Positions 36,513 to 46,932 are shown, counted from the stretch's first letter. The stretch: 64,000 nt of DNA from Bacteroidota bacterium (GCA_029558535.1 JAKQEK010000292.1:39422-103421), one strand, 5' to 3'. Notes: generated by a model not told the origin, from the sequence alone. Program-made: numbers and translations.

Positions 36513-38180
36513 TTAATATACTTGTGAATATGATGTTCCATCAGCTCTATGTCTTCCTAAATATGTTTTTACGCATCTGAATCCAATGTAGCTCTTTGCC
36601 GAATCCTGAAATTCATAGGTACGTGTTCCGTTTTGCATATAATATGCAACATCTTTCCAAGAACCGCCTCTGATAACTTTACGTTTTTTTGCCGGAGGAT
36701 CATCAGGATGAGCATAATATTGATAATCAGGATTTAGGTCATGAGTAAAGCTGTAAGCTGATTCATCAAAGGCATTACTTGTCCATTCTGCAACGTTTCC
36801 TGCCATATCATACAAGCCCCATTCGTTTGGGTCATAACTTGCTACCATAAGAGTTTGAACACCGCCGTCATCATAATAGTTACCTCTCATTGGTTTAAAG
36901 TTTGCAATAAAACAACCACTATAATTACGTGTGTATAAACCACCCCAAGGATACATAGACAAATCAAGACCACCGCGTGCAGCATATTCCCATTCAGATT
37001 CTGTAGGAAGTCTGTATTCATTAAGATAATAATCTCTTGTTGTTCTTTGGTATGCATTTTTTAACATTGTACGCCACATACAGAATGCATTTGCTTGAAC
37101 CCAACTAACTCCAACAACTGGATAATAATCATATGCAGGGTGCCAAAAATACATTTTTGTCATAGGTTCATTATATGAATAAGTAAAATCGCTTATCCAA
37201 CATAATGTGTCAGGATAAATATGAACTTTTTCATGCATATAATAACTATACCTTCCACCTTGTCTTCCTGCATCAGTTTTTCCATCATAATTTCTGACTT
37301 CTCTGTCTGCAAAATCATCCCATGGTCTGTCTTCATCCATTACTTCGCGATCAGAAATTTGTCCTTCATACTGGCCTGTTTCAGGATTAAAATGACGACC
37401 AATTCTTAAACCATGATCTCCCTGACGACTAAAAGTTCTAGCAACATCTTGGTTAACTCCGCCGGCTTGTGTTCCACCAGGTTTAAAAGTGTGTTTCTCT
37501 GCAGCTTGTTTTAAATCAATCCAAAAGTATTCATAGTAAAGTGCATCAGTATTTAAATCAATTTGACGCATAAAATGATATAATTCAGCTGGAGGTAACA
37601 AATATAAAGTTTGATTAAAATTATTTGGGATTTCATTTTTAATTAAAATACCTTTTATTTCAAGATCTTCAAAGTCAAGAGGACCAAGCCAATCAAGAAA
37701 ATTAGTGTTATCATAGTCGTCAAAATCAAATTCACCATTTTCATACATATTAGTGATGAAATTAGTTTCTTCTTCAGTTACATCTGTATCATCAATAATA
37801 AAATCTATAGGTTGATACGCTTTCTTTGTGCTTATATCACCAAAATCAACACTATTCTTAGTTTCTTTACCTAAAACTGTTAAAGCCATTGAGTCTCTAA
37901 CCCAAACAACGAATTGTCTGTATTCAGAGTTTGTAATCTCTGTTTCATCCATCCAAAAACCTTGAATAGTAACTGTTTTTGATTGAGCAGTCATAGAATA
38001 AGGGACATCCTGATCACTTGGTCCCATCTGATATGTGCCGGGAGGAATAAACAACATTCCGTAAGGATCCGGAGTATACCATAATTTTCTGTCAATTCCG
38101 GTTAATTCACCACTTCCGTAGTATCCACAACTACTTAAGAAGATAATGATTATTGTACTGATGATGAGTAGCTTTCTCAT
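36513..38180 (-). CDS. gldK: Type IX secretion system lipoprotein GldK/PorK (long form)
   Basis: 555 residues. The lipobox FLSSC (Cys18) makes it a lipoprotein of the outer membrane. The body is an FGE-sulfatase-like fold: MLFIPPGTYQMGPS, WMDETEITNSEYRQFV, RLPTESEWEYAARGG, YDMAGNVAEW and RKVIRGGSWKD. A stretch at about residues 110-300, rich in Asp and Asn with several predicted loops (DTDVTEEETNF, DRPWDDF), is longer than in flavobacterial GldK. GldK forms the periplasmic ring with GldN. It is 53 bases downstream of the PorP-like gene and 69 bases upstream of gldL. Confidence 0.95.
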   Translation of the reverse strand: MRKLLIISTIIIIFLSSCGYYGSGELTGIDRKLWYTPDPYGMLFIPPGTYQMGPSDQDVPYSMTAQSKTVTIQGFWMDETEITNSEYRQFVVWVRDSMALTVLGKETKNSVDFGDISTKKAYQPIDFIIDDTDVTEEETNFITNMYENGEFDFDDYDNTNFLDWLGPLDFEDLEIKGILIKNEIPNNFNQTLYLLPPAELYHFMRQIDLNTDALYYEYFWIDLKQAAEKHTFKPGGTQAGGVNQDVARTFSRQGDHGLRIGRHFNPETGQYEGQISDREVMDEDRPWDDFADREVRNYDGKTDAGRQGGRYSYYMHEKVHIYPDTLCWISDFTYSYNEPMTKMYFWHPAYDYYPVVGVSWVQANAFCMWRTMLKNAYQRTTRDYYLNEYRLPTESEWEYAARGGLDLSMYPWGGLYTRNYSGCFIANFKPMRGNYYDDGGVQTLMVASYDPNEWGLYDMAGNVAEWTSNAFDESAYSFTHDLNPDYQYYAHPDDPPAKKRKVIRGGSWKDVAYYMQNGTRTYEFQDSAKSYIGFRCVKTYLGRHRADGTSYSQVY

Positions 38181-38233
38181 AATTATACATTTTTTATTTT
38201 GCGTCTTGTTTTTACGTAATAATATTTAAATAG

Positions 38234-39175
38234 TTACAATCTTCTCACACTTCTATATCTTCCAGGGGTTTTACCTCCTTTAAGATTGAAGCAATATCTG
38301 ACCATCAATTCGTGTGACCCGCTATTGTACGAACCGACCTTTGAAGTTACTATATCGTAGCTGTATCCAATACTAAGACCATTAATCAAATGTACTCCGA
38401 TCATTGGAACTATTGCATCGTTATATCTGTACGACAATCCACCCCAGAAACTTTTGTTATATAAAATTTTTGCGTTTACTTGAAATTCAACGGTACTTCC
38501 ATCTGATAAAACCATTCCAGTACCAACTAAATCAAATGACGGATTGGGTAATGAATAATTATATCCGCCAACTAAATAATAATGGCGAGAAATGTAACTT
38601 GGCAATTCAACTTCAAAATTAATTGTAGGTCTTAATAAATGGGTTGTGGAAATGCCAATCCAAAAATCATCACCAACTAAAGTTGCACCAAAGTTCATGT
38701 CAAATGCAATTTTATTGTCCATATGTGGAACTGCTGGATCTTGATATACTGTCCCTCCTGTCAAAGATTGCCATGTTATCCAATTTCCATCAATGGCTCT
38801 ATTAATAATTCCTATGCCAATACCTACTCCTAGCATCCCCGGATCAAGCTCTACCCTGTATGCAACATTAGCACTTATATTTAAATCTTGTTGAAATCCT
38901 AGAATATCTTGATTGATATTTAAACCAACTCCCAAAACATCAGCTAAAGGCATGTCAAATGAAAATAATGTTGTTTGAGGTCTTCCTTCTGGCCAACCTA
39001 CCCACTGTTGACGATGTAAGCTTGTTACGCACATAGCGTTATTACTCCCTGCTGCTCCGGGGTTATATATGTTCTGTGAATATTCAAACAAGCTGAAATG
39101 AGAGTCAACCTGAGAATAAGAATAATTTATAAATATTCCCGTAAAAACAATAATCAGTAGTATTAATCTCCTCAT
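38234..39175 (-). CDS. porP: PorP/SprF family outer-membrane protein
   Basis: About 313 residues. The ATG at 39175 starts a signal peptide (MRRLILLIIVFTGIFINYSYS); an earlier ATG at 39238 would add 21 residues. The repeat-rich start (QNIYNPGAAGSNNAMCVTSL) and HRQQWVGW... are hallmarks of PorP/SprF, and the rest is beta-strand rich up to a basic end. These barrels help export or anchor proteins with CHU_C-type domains, such as the giant protein at 15-19 kb, and sit directly upstream of gldK as in other genomes. The assignment as PorP rather than SprF follows the operon position. Confidence 0.9.
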   Translation of the reverse strand: MRRLILLIIVFTGIFINYSYSQVDSHFSLFEYSQNIYNPGAAGSNNAMCVTSLHRQQWVGWPEGRPQTTLFSFDMPLADVLGVGLNINQDILGFQQDLNISANVAYRVELDPGMLGVGIGIGIINRAIDGNWITWQSLTGGTVYQDPAVPHMDNKIAFDMNFGATLVGDDFWIGISTTHLLRPTINFEVELPSYISRHYYLVGGYNYSLPNPSFDLVGTGMVLSDGSTVEFQVNAKILYNKSFWGGLSYRYNDAIVPMIGVHLINGLSIGYSYDIVTSKVGSYNSGSHELMVRYCFNLKGGKTPGRYRSVRRL

Positions 39176-39526
39176 AATATAATTCAATTTGTCACTTTCA
39201 ATACTTAACTCCCAATTTTTAATTGGTAAAAAAAACACTTTTTTTTTTATTCTCCAAATTTTATTAACATTTTTTTGTTAATAAGTGTAAAAATTGTTAA
39301 TAACTTCAAAAATAATTTTATCATCTATAGTGATAAATTTCAAATTGCGAAAGTTATATTTTTTTTTTAAAATAACACTATAAAATTAAAAAATATTTTT
39401 TTTTCATTAAAATAACGCAATTCTATATTGTATTATTATATATGTTTCTGTAATAACATGACATTTATCATGTTGTTTGTAATATGATAAATATCGTAAT
39501 CAATTGATATTCAGTGATTTGTGCAA
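39176..39526. other. Intergenic region upstream of the porP-gldKLMN operon
   Basis: About 350 bases with no supported gene, extremely A+T rich with long poly(T/A) runs. Two inverted repeats are visible: TTATTAAC at 39261-39268 with GTTAATAA at 39277-39284, and AACATGA at 39455-39461 with TCATGTT at 39468-39474. The second lies about 50 bases past the topA stop without a clear T-tract. The operon promoter must be here; I cannot assign its boxes with confidence. Confidence 0.55.
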
Positions 39527-41797
39527 TTACGCGTTTTTCTTAGAAATAATTTGTTTACATTCTTCCAAAGTTATAGTTTCTGGATCATAAGTCTTCGGAA
39601 TACGATAATTTTTATTTTCATACGAAATATAAGGGCCATATTTACCTTTCATAATGCGTAAACCCGGAATTTCATCGAAAGTTCTGTTAAAAACTTCGCT
39701 TCCTTTCGACTTTTTTTCTTGAATTATTTCGATAGCTCTGTTAATATTAATGGTATAAGGATCATCTTTTTTTGTTAAACTAAAAAATGCACCATTATTT
39801 TTAATGTAAGGGCCATATTTTCCAAGAGAAATTATTATATCATCATTTTCATAAGTTCCGATATTTCGAGGGAGCTTGAACAAATCTAAAACTTCTTCAA
39901 GAGTAATACTTTCAACGTTTTGGTTTTTTCTTAGACTTGCATAAATAGGTTTTTCCTTATTTTCAATTGATGCGTAAGGCCCATATTTGCCAATTTTCAA
40001 AACAATTGGTAAACCTGTTTCAGGATGATTGCCGATTGTTTTTTCCCATTTAGTGTTTTCTTTTTCTTTAAGACTTTGTTCTACCTTAACATTAAATTTT
40101 TTGTAGAATTCACTAATCATTTTATCCCAAGAAACTTTACCGATAGCTATGTCGTCAAATTTCTCTTCAATTTGCGCAGTAAAGCTATAGTCTAGGATAT
40201 CATCGAAATGACCAATAAGATAGTCTGTTACAACTACTCCCATTGAGGTAGGAAATAGTTTGTTAGATTCAGCTCCAAATTTTTCAGAAATGGTATTTTC
40301 AATTATCTTATTATCCTTCAATGTCAAAGTGTTTATTTTGCGGGAAAGAGCCTGTCTTGACTCTTTAACAACATATTCACGTTGTTGAATAGTTGAAATT
40401 GTTGGTGCATAAGTAGAAGGTCTTCCAATTCCCAATTCTTCAAGTTTTTTAACCAAACTTGCTTCGGTGTAGCGATATGGAGGCTGATCATATTTTTCAA
40501 TTGCTTCGATTGTAGAAGCAATTGCCTTCTCGCCTTTTTTTACATTTGGAAGTATGCATTCTTTTTCATCACCGTTTTCTTCATCAGATGACTCTGTATA
40601 TAATTTAAGAAAGCCTTCAAACGTAATTATTTCTCCACTAGCTGTAAAAACAATTTTATTATCATTATTATTAATAGTAATAATAGTCTTTTCAATTTTG
40701 GCATCTTGCATTTGTGAAGCAATTGCTCTTTTCCTGATTAAATCATATAAACGCTGTTCTTGTTTGCCGGCTTCAATTGTTTCGTTTTCTATATAAGTTG
40801 GCCGAATTGCTTCATGAGCTTCTTGTGCACCTTTAATTTTGTTTTCGTATTTTCTTATTTTTAAGTAATCGTCTCCGTAACTGTTAGTAATAAGGTTTTT
40901 TATACTTCCTATGGCTAGATTTGACATATTAACAGAGTCTGTTCTCATGTAAGTGATAAATCCGTTTTCGTATAAACTTTGAGCAAATTTCATTGTTTGA
41001 TTAACAGAAAAACCTAATTTACGTCCTGCTTCTTGTTGTAGCGTTGATGTTGTAAAAGGTGGAGCAGGTGATTTTTTTCCAGCTTTTTTCACAATATCTT
41101 CAATGTGGAATTCTTGATTTATACAGCTCTTTAAAAAGGATTTAGCATCCTCAATATTTTTAAATTTTTGATTCAATTCAGCTTTAACAGTATCACCGTT
41201 TATTGTAAAAATACCAAAAATTTTGAATGATGAAATAGATTTAAAACCAGTTATTTCTCGTTCCCTCTCAACGATTAACCTAACTGCGACAGATTGAACT
41301 CTTCCGGCAGATAAAGCGGGCTTGATTTTTTTCCATAGTAATGGAGAAAGACTAAAACCAACAAGTCTGTCCAAAATTCTACGTGCTTGTTGTGCATTAA
41401 CAAGGTTTATATCAATCTCACGAGGGTTTTCAATTGCATTTTGAATTGCCGATTTAGTAATTTCATGAAAAACTATACGTTTTGTATCTGATTTTTTTAG
41501 TTTCAGGACTTCAAATAAATGCCATGAAATCGCTTCTCCTTCACGGTCTTCATCGGAAGCTAACCAAACAGTTTTTGTTTGTGTGGCAATTTTCTTTAGC
41601 TCTGATACAACTTTTTTCTTTTCAATAGGAATTTCATATTCAGGTAAAAAACCATTATTAACATCTATACCCAGATTTTTTTTGCTTAAATCTCTAATAT
41701 GTCCAAAACTCGATTTAACAATAAAATCTTCACCCAAAAACTTTTTTATAGTTTTAGCTTTGGCTGGTGATTCAACAATAACAAGATTATTCTCCAT
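39527..41797 (-). CDS. topA: DNA topoisomerase I
   Basis: 756 residues. The N-terminal TOPRIM domain begins VIVESPAKAKTIKKFLG, with the DEDREGEAIS acidic motif. The active-site tyrosine is near residue 283 in GFITYMRTDS. The C-terminal part has three glycine-rich repeats of the KYGPY type instead of classical four-cysteine zinc fingers, as is usual for Bacteroidota TopA. It relaxes negative supercoils by single-strand passage. It is transcribed away from the penicillin-binding protein gene and appears monocistronic. Confidence 0.97.
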   Translation of the reverse strand: MENNLVIVESPAKAKTIKKFLGEDFIVKSSFGHIRDLSKKNLGIDVNNGFLPEYEIPIEKKKVVSELKKIATQTKTVWLASDEDREGEAISWHLFEVLKLKKSDTKRIVFHEITKSAIQNAIENPREIDINLVNAQQARRILDRLVGFSLSPLLWKKIKPALSAGRVQSVAVRLIVEREREITGFKSISSFKIFGIFTINGDTVKAELNQKFKNIEDAKSFLKSCINQEFHIEDIVKKAGKKSPAPPFTTSTLQQEAGRKLGFSVNQTMKFAQSLYENGFITYMRTDSVNMSNLAIGSIKNLITNSYGDDYLKIRKYENKIKGAQEAHEAIRPTYIENETIEAGKQEQRLYDLIRKRAIASQMQDAKIEKTIITINNNDNKIVFTASGEIITFEGFLKLYTESSDEENGDEKECILPNVKKGEKAIASTIEAIEKYDQPPYRYTEASLVKKLEELGIGRPSTYAPTISTIQQREYVVKESRQALSRKINTLTLKDNKIIENTISEKFGAESNKLFPTSMGVVVTDYLIGHFDDILDYSFTAQIEEKFDDIAIGKVSWDKMISEFYKKFNVKVEQSLKEKENTKWEKTIGNHPETGLPIVLKIGKYGPYASIENKEKPIYASLRKNQNVESITLEEVLDLFKLPRNIGTYENDDIIISLGKYGPYIKNNGAFFSLTKKDDPYTININRAIEIIQEKKSKGSEVFNRTFDEIPGLRIMKGKYGPYISYENKNYRIPKTYDPETITLEECKQIISKKNA

Positions 41798-41887
41798 CTA
41801 AAAAGTAAAATTTATCGTTTGCAAAATAAAGAAATTCAATAATGTTTTCATTAATTTTTTTAATTTTACGCCATAATTTTTGAATTT

Positions 41888-44239
41888 ATGAAAAAGTTAA
41901 AAAGTGCAAAAGTAATATATTCTTCCAAGTTTGTTAAAAAATTTACAATTACTTTTTGGGCAGTAATATTATTATTCGTTTTAGGTTTATCTACTTATTT
42001 CTTCCTTATTGCTAGAGGTACATTTGGTGAAATGCCTACTTTTGAACAACTCGAAAATCCTGAGGATAATCTTGCATCAAAAGTTTACTCAAGTGATTTA
42101 ATTTTGCTCGGGACATATTTTAGAGAAAATCGTTCTAGAGTATCTTATAATGATTTATCTCCTTATTTAATAGATGCGTTAATCGCGACAGAAGATGTTA
42201 GATTTTATAAACATTCGGGAATAGATTTCAAAGCTTTACCTAGAGTTTTTACGGGAATGATAGGTGGAGGATCTAAAGGTGGAGGGAGTACAATTACTCA
42301 ACAATTGGCTAAGATGCTCTTCCCTCGACAGGAAAATATGAGCAAAATTCAAATGGCTAACAGAAAATTCCAGGAATGGATTATTGCCGTAAAATTAGAA
42401 AGAAGCTATACTAAGGAAGAGATAATCGAAATGTACTTAAATAAATTTGACTTTCTTAATTTGGCTGTTGGGATCGAATCTGCTGCAAGAGTTTATTTTG
42501 ACACAACTCCCGGAGGTCTTAATATTACTCAATCTGCCATGTTGGTTGGTATGGCAAAAAATCCATCCTTGTATAATCCATTAAAAAGACCCGAGCAAAC
42601 TCTTCATCGTAGAAATGTTGTTTTGGGACAAATGTATAAATATGATTATATAACTAAGGCTGAGTTTGATTCATTGATTGAAAGGCCTTTGGATTTGAAA
42701 TATCAGAAAGTTGATCATAATATTGGTTCTGCAACTTATTTTAGAGAGTTTTTGAGACAATGGCTAACTGCAAAGCAGCCAAATATTAATGATTATGTAG
42801 ATATGAGAGAGTATATAGAGGATTCGATAAATTGGGCAATAGATCCTTCTTATGGATGGTGCAATAAAAATACAAAACCTGATGGAACGCCATATGATAT
42901 ATATAGTGATGGCTTACAAATTTACTCAACGATAAACAGTAGAATGCAAAAATATGCCGAAGAAGCAGTAAAACAACATATCGGGGGATATATACAAGTT
43001 GAGTTTTACAAAGATCAAAAGAGTAATAAAAAGGCTCCATTTGCATCAACAATGACTGATGCTGAGATTGAACAAATTATGTATGCATCAATGCGGCGTA
43101 GTGACAGATGGAGAGAACTTAGGGCAAATGGGTGTTCCGAGGATTCCATAATTATGTCTTTTAATGAACCTACTAAAATGAGGGTTTTCTCTTGGAATGG
43201 AGATATTGATACCGTTATGACTCCGATGGATTCTATTAAGTATTATAAAATGTTTTTGCGTGCTGGTTTTATGTCAATGGAAACACGGACGGGTTATGTT
43301 AGGGCTTATGTAGGGGGTATTGATTATTCTCATTTTAAATTTGATCAGGTTGTTAAATCCAGAAGGCAGGTTGGTTCTACAATTAAACCATTTATATATT
43401 GTTTGGCTATGCAAAATGGATATTCTCCATGTACAAAAGTTCCGAATGTTGAGGTAACTTTTAAATTACCCAAAGGTTCACCAAAAGAATACTATACTCC
43501 AAAATACTCTCCTTCAAAACTTGATGGAGAAATAATAAGCCTCAAAACAGGATTGGCTTTGTCGCTAAATCAAATTTCTGCATGGGTGTTAAAACAGTTC
43601 TCCCCTCAAGCAGTAATTTCGATTGCGAAAAAAATGGGCGTTTACAGTCATATAGATCCATTCCCGTCAATTTGTGTGGGGGCTGCAGAAGTGCTGTTAA
43701 GTGAAATGGTTGGTGCCTATTGTACATTTGGAAATAAAGGCATTTATACAAGGCCGATGTATGTTACAAGAATTGAAGATGAAAATGGAAATGTATTAGC
43801 TACGTTTTTGCCGATACAGTCTGAAGCTTTGAGCGAAGAAACAGCTTATCTGATGATCGACTTGATGAAGGGTGTAATAAATGAAGGAACCGGATCAAGA
43901 TTAAGATTTGTCTATAATATTAATAGTGAATTAGCAGGTAAAACAGGTACAACAAATAATCATTCGGATGGATGGTTTATTGGAGTTTCACCAGAATTAA
44001 CTAACGGAGCTTGGGTAGGAGGTGAAGAAAGAAGTATAAGATTTAGATATATTACATTAGGTCAGGGAGCATCATTGGCTTTACCAATTTGGGGCTTATA
44101 TATGCAAAAAGTCTATGATGACCCGAACCTTCCTTATTCAAGGGATGCTCATTTCGAAAAACCGAATAAATTACCTGTAGAAATAGATTGTGCCGAATAC
44201 GATAGAAATAACAAAACAGGTGATTTTAATAATATGTAA
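41888..44239 (+). CDS. Class A penicillin-binding protein 1A
   Basis: 783 residues. One N-terminal transmembrane helix (about 20-42), then the GT51 transglycosylase domain with EDVRFYKHSGID (catalytic Glu) and GGSTITQQLAKML, and the transpeptidase domain with the GSTIKPF serine (SxxK type), SLN near residue 560 and KTGTTN. The last residues form a short Asn/Lys-rich tail. It both polymerises and cross-links peptidoglycan in the periplasm. Divergent from topA and convergent with radA, with only three bases between the stops. Confidence 0.95.
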   Translation: MKKLKSAKVIYSSKFVKKFTITFWAVILLFVLGLSTYFFLIARGTFGEMPTFEQLENPEDNLASKVYSSDLILLGTYFRENRSRVSYNDLSPYLIDALIATEDVRFYKHSGIDFKALPRVFTGMIGGGSKGGGSTITQQLAKMLFPRQENMSKIQMANRKFQEWIIAVKLERSYTKEEIIEMYLNKFDFLNLAVGIESAARVYFDTTPGGLNITQSAMLVGMAKNPSLYNPLKRPEQTLHRRNVVLGQMYKYDYITKAEFDSLIERPLDLKYQKVDHNIGSATYFREFLRQWLTAKQPNINDYVDMREYIEDSINWAIDPSYGWCNKNTKPDGTPYDIYSDGLQIYSTINSRMQKYAEEAVKQHIGGYIQVEFYKDQKSNKKAPFASTMTDAEIEQIMYASMRRSDRWRELRANGCSEDSIIMSFNEPTKMRVFSWNGDIDTVMTPMDSIKYYKMFLRAGFMSMETRTGYVRAYVGGIDYSHFKFDQVVKSRRQVGSTIKPFIYCLAMQNGYSPCTKVPNVEVTFKLPKGSPKEYYTPKYSPSKLDGEIISLKTGLALSLNQISAWVLKQFSPQAVISIAKKMGVYSHIDPFPSICVGAAEVLLSEMVGAYCTFGNKGIYTRPMYVTRIEDENGNVLATFLPIQSEALSEETAYLMIDLMKGVINEGTGSRLRFVYNINSELAGKTGTTNNHSDGWFIGVSPELTNGAWVGGEERSIRFRYITLGQGASLALPIWGLYMQKVYDDPNLPYSRDAHFEKPNKLPVEIDCAEYDRNNKTGDFNNM

Positions 44240-44242
44240 ATA

Positions 44243-45598
44243 TTAGCGAAAAATCTTTGACGCAAAATCTTTAATGTCACTAACAGGAATAATTTTAGAA
44301 GTTTTGGACTTTACTTCTGATTTTTGAGTTGCAGATATAAATATATTATTAAAACCTAGTCTTTGAGCCTCGCTGACTCTTTTATCAATAAATGAAACAG
44401 GCCTAATCTGTCCTGATAAACCGACTTCACCAACAAAGCAAGAACTTTCTTTTAAAATTTTATCAAAGTATGAAGAAATCACTGCTGCAATTACTGCCAA
44501 ATCAGAAGCAGGATCATTAATCTTTAATCCACCGGCAATATTCAGAAATACATCTTTTTGTATTAGTTTAAGGCCTAGACGCTTTTCTACTACAGCTAAC
44601 AACATTTGAAATCGTCTCGAGTCAAACCCTGTTGCGTTTCTTTGTGGTGAACTGAAAACAGCATTTCCAACAAGTGCTTGAATCTCTATTAGTAAACTTC
44701 TGTTGCCTTCTGAAATTGTTCCAAATGCAACTCCGCTCAAATTAGAGTTGTCGCCGGTTAAAAGTATATTGCCAGGATCTGTAATCTCTTTTATTCCCTC
44801 ATTGTTCATTTCAAATACACCTATTTCGAAAGTTGAACCAAATCTGTTTTTCTTTGGTCTGAGAATCCTGTAAAAATAATTATTGTCTCCTTCAAACTGT
44901 AATACTACATCAACAATATGTTCCAAAGACATTGGTCCGGCAATATCACCTTCTTTATTAATATGACCAATTAATATTATTGGAGTAGCTGTCTCTTTTG
45001 CGAATTCCTGTAATTGCCTTGTACATTCTCTTATTTGCGAAACAGTCCCGGGTGATGAGCTAAGATCTGTCGAGGCAACAGTTTGAACAGAATCTATAAT
45101 AACTATGTTAGGGCTCAAACTTTTAATGGTAGCAAGAATTTTTTCAATATTTGTTTCGGTATATATATAACATTCCGTATTATGAATCCCAATCCTATCT
45201 GCCCGAAGTTTAATTTGTGTTTCACTTTCTTCACCTGAAATATATAAAATCTTTATTCCTGATAAATTTAGTACAGATTGTAATATTAGCGTAGATTTTC
45301 CTATACCCGGTTCGCCACCAATTAGAACAAGTGATCCCGGTACTAAACCGCCTCCAAGCACTCTGTTTAATTCGGAATAATATAAATCAATTCTCTTAAA
45401 ATAGCTCTGTTTAATATCATCAATTTTTTGGGGATTACCTGCGACAATATTTGACAAATCCCCTTTTGTTTTATCTTCTTTAATTACAATTTCTTCAATA
45501 AAAGAATTCCAACTATTGCAGTTGGAACACTTGCCTGCCCACTTTGGGCTTGTATATCCACAGTTTTGACAAACAAAAACTGTTTTAGCTTTTTGCAT
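44243..45598 (-). CDS. radA: DNA repair protein RadA
   Basis: 451 residues. An N-terminal four-cysteine zinc finger (CQNCGYTSPKW, CSNCNSW), a RecA-like ATPase core with Walker A GGEPGIGKST, the RadA-specific KNRFG motif, and a Lon-protease-like C-terminal domain (IAGGLKINDPASDLA). RadA promotes branch migration of recombination intermediates. It is the last gene of an operon with panC and panD and begins two bases after a lipoprotein gene. Confidence 0.97.
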   Translation of the reverse strand: MQKAKTVFVCQNCGYTSPKWAGKCSNCNSWNSFIEEIVIKEDKTKGDLSNIVAGNPQKIDDIKQSYFKRIDLYYSELNRVLGGGLVPGSLVLIGGEPGIGKSTLILQSVLNLSGIKILYISGEESETQIKLRADRIGIHNTECYIYTETNIEKILATIKSLSPNIVIIDSVQTVASTDLSSSPGTVSQIRECTRQLQEFAKETATPIILIGHINKEGDIAGPMSLEHIVDVVLQFEGDNNYFYRILRPKKNRFGSTFEIGVFEMNNEGIKEITDPGNILLTGDNSNLSGVAFGTISEGNRSLLIEIQALVGNAVFSSPQRNATGFDSRRFQMLLAVVEKRLGLKLIQKDVFLNIAGGLKINDPASDLAVIAAVISSYFDKILKESSCFVGEVGLSGQIRPVSFIDKRVSEAQRLGFNNIFISATQKSEVKSKTSKIIPVSDIKDFASKIFR

Positions 45599-45600
45599 AA

Positions 45601-46008
45601 TTAGTTTTTACGTATCATTTCGACTCTTAGGTAAGCACCTGCTTTTTCATCGTTTGGTAAGCGAAATCTCGTCATTATTAATATATCATCTTTAAACTTG
45701 TCAATTCTGTATAAACCATCTAAAGGAGGAAGACCAAAAAATTTAACACTTCCTGTAATTGTCATTTTTTTCTTTAAAATTGAGTTGTCAATTATATATT
45801 CACATGAGTCAATATAAAGGCTATCTCCATAGGTAGCCATTCTAACCATATTTCCGCTGTCATCAAAAGTACATAAAATTGTGCCTGAGGGTTGGGTGTC
45901 AAAAGTCTGATATTCCCAGGTCCCAACAATTTCATCAGCAACATTAGTGCAGCCTGTCATTAATATAAATGTTGAAATTATTACTAAAATGATGCTTCCT
46001 ATTTTCAT
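45601..46008 (-). CDS. Small lipocalin-like lipoprotein
   Basis: 135 residues. Signal with lipobox MTGC (Cys20). The mature protein has IVGTWEYQTFD at its start and alternating beta strands to the end, the pattern of small lipocalin-like lipoproteins of Bacteroidota. No catalytic site. It is 40 bases downstream of the nucleotidyltransferase gene and two bases upstream of radA, so cotranscription is likely, but no functional link is evident. Confidence 0.78.
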   Translation of the reverse strand: MKIGSIILVIISTFILMTGCTNVADEIVGTWEYQTFDTQPSGTILCTFDDSGNMVRMATYGDSLYIDSCEYIIDNSILKKKMTITGSVKFFGLPPLDGLYRIDKFKDDILIMTRFRLPNDEKAGAYLRVEMIRKN

Positions 46009-46047
46009 TTATTAATTTGTTTTAATTTTCACAAATATAATTAAATT

Positions 46048-46539
46048 TTATTTTTTGGAAATATTTTTAATAATATTGGTTGAAGAATATCCTTCTACTA
46101 ATGGTATTATTTCTACTTTACCCCCATAGTTAATCACATGGTCGGCACCAACTATTTCATTGTACTGATAGTCTCCCCCTTTAACTAAAACATCCGGCGA
46201 ATACAATTTTATTATTTCTTCGGGAGTGTCTTCATCAAAAATGACAATAGCGTCAGTAAAAATTAATGATGCAAGAAGTAATGCTCTCGCTTCCTGATTA
46301 TTAATTGGTCTTAAATCTCCCTTAAGTCTTTTTACTGAATTGTCTGAATTCAGCCCGATAATTAATTTATCACCAAAGTCTTTTGCAGCTGCTAAATATT
46401 CAATATGTCCTTTGTGGATTAAATCAAAACAACCGTTAGTAAAAACAATTTTCTTGTTTTCATTTTTCCAATTTAGAACTGATTTGGATAGCTGATCCCG
46501 TGAAAATATTTTTGACTGTATTAAATTTAAATAATACAT
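46048..46539 (-). CDS. rfaE2: RfaE2-type nucleotidyltransferase
   Basis: 163 residues, the size of a stand-alone D-glycero-beta-D-manno-heptose 1-phosphate adenylyltransferase. TNGCFDLIHKGHIEYL carries the HxGH (nucleotide binding) motif and the LIIGLNSDNSVKRLKG region matches the HldE C-terminal domain. It would make ADP-heptose for lipopolysaccharide. The first bases overlap the panD stop by one. A glycerol-3-phosphate cytidylyltransferase-like activity is an alternative within this fold. Confidence 0.88.
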   Translation of the reverse strand: MYYLNLIQSKIFSRDQLSKSVLNWKNENKKIVFTNGCFDLIHKGHIEYLAAAKDFGDKLIIGLNSDNSVKRLKGDLRPINNQEARALLLASLIFTDAIVIFDEDTPEEIIKLYSPDVLVKGGDYQYNEIVGADHVINYGGKVEIIPLVEGYSSTNIIKNISKK

Positions 46540-46889
46540 TATATCAAGCGATTAGTCTGAGTATCAGGAAATATGAATGTAGGTTTAAACGTTTTAGCCT
46601 CTTCAAAATCCATTGATGCGTAGGATATTATTATGACAATATCATCAACAGCAACTTTTCTTGCTGCGGGACCATTAAGACAAATTATACCTGAACCTGA
46701 AGCCCCTTTAATTACATAGGTTTCTAAACGTTCGCCATTATTAATGTTAACGACCTGAACTTTCTCGTGTTCAATTATGTTTGCTGCTTTCATCAAGTCC
46801 TCATCAATAGTAATGCTTCCGACATATTGCAGATTTGCTTCGGTTACTCTTACTTTATGAATTTTTGACTTAACTATTTCTATATTCAT
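46539..46889 (-). CDS. panD: Aspartate 1-decarboxylase PanD
   Basis: 116 residues when started at the ATG at 46889. The pattern [23 protein letters not shown] places the self-cleavage serine at position 25, exactly as in known PanD proenzymes; an upstream ATG at 46925 would add 12 residues and shift it. The serine becomes the pyruvoyl group. The enzyme makes beta-alanine from aspartate for pantothenate. It lies 43 bases after panC (8 bases by the longer start). Confidence 0.95.
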   Translation of the reverse strand: MNIEIVKSKIHKVRVTEANLQYVGSITIDEDLMKAANIIEHEKVQVVNINNGERLETYVIKGASGSGIICLNGPAARKVAVDDIVIIISYASMDFEEAKTFKPTFIFPDTQTNRLI

Positions 46890-46932
46890 AATTCTTAAAC
46901 TAAAAACTGCTGCAAAGTTAAACAATACTTAT

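Noticed and set aside
39455..39474. Hairpin AACATGA/TCATGTT as the topA terminator
   Set aside because: The stem is perfect but no T-tract follows in the direction of transcription, so it is only described as an inverted repeat.
40554..40796. Plus-strand open frames antisense to topA (40554-40796 and 41583-41801)
   Set aside because: Low-complexity shadows of topA; no start context or domain.
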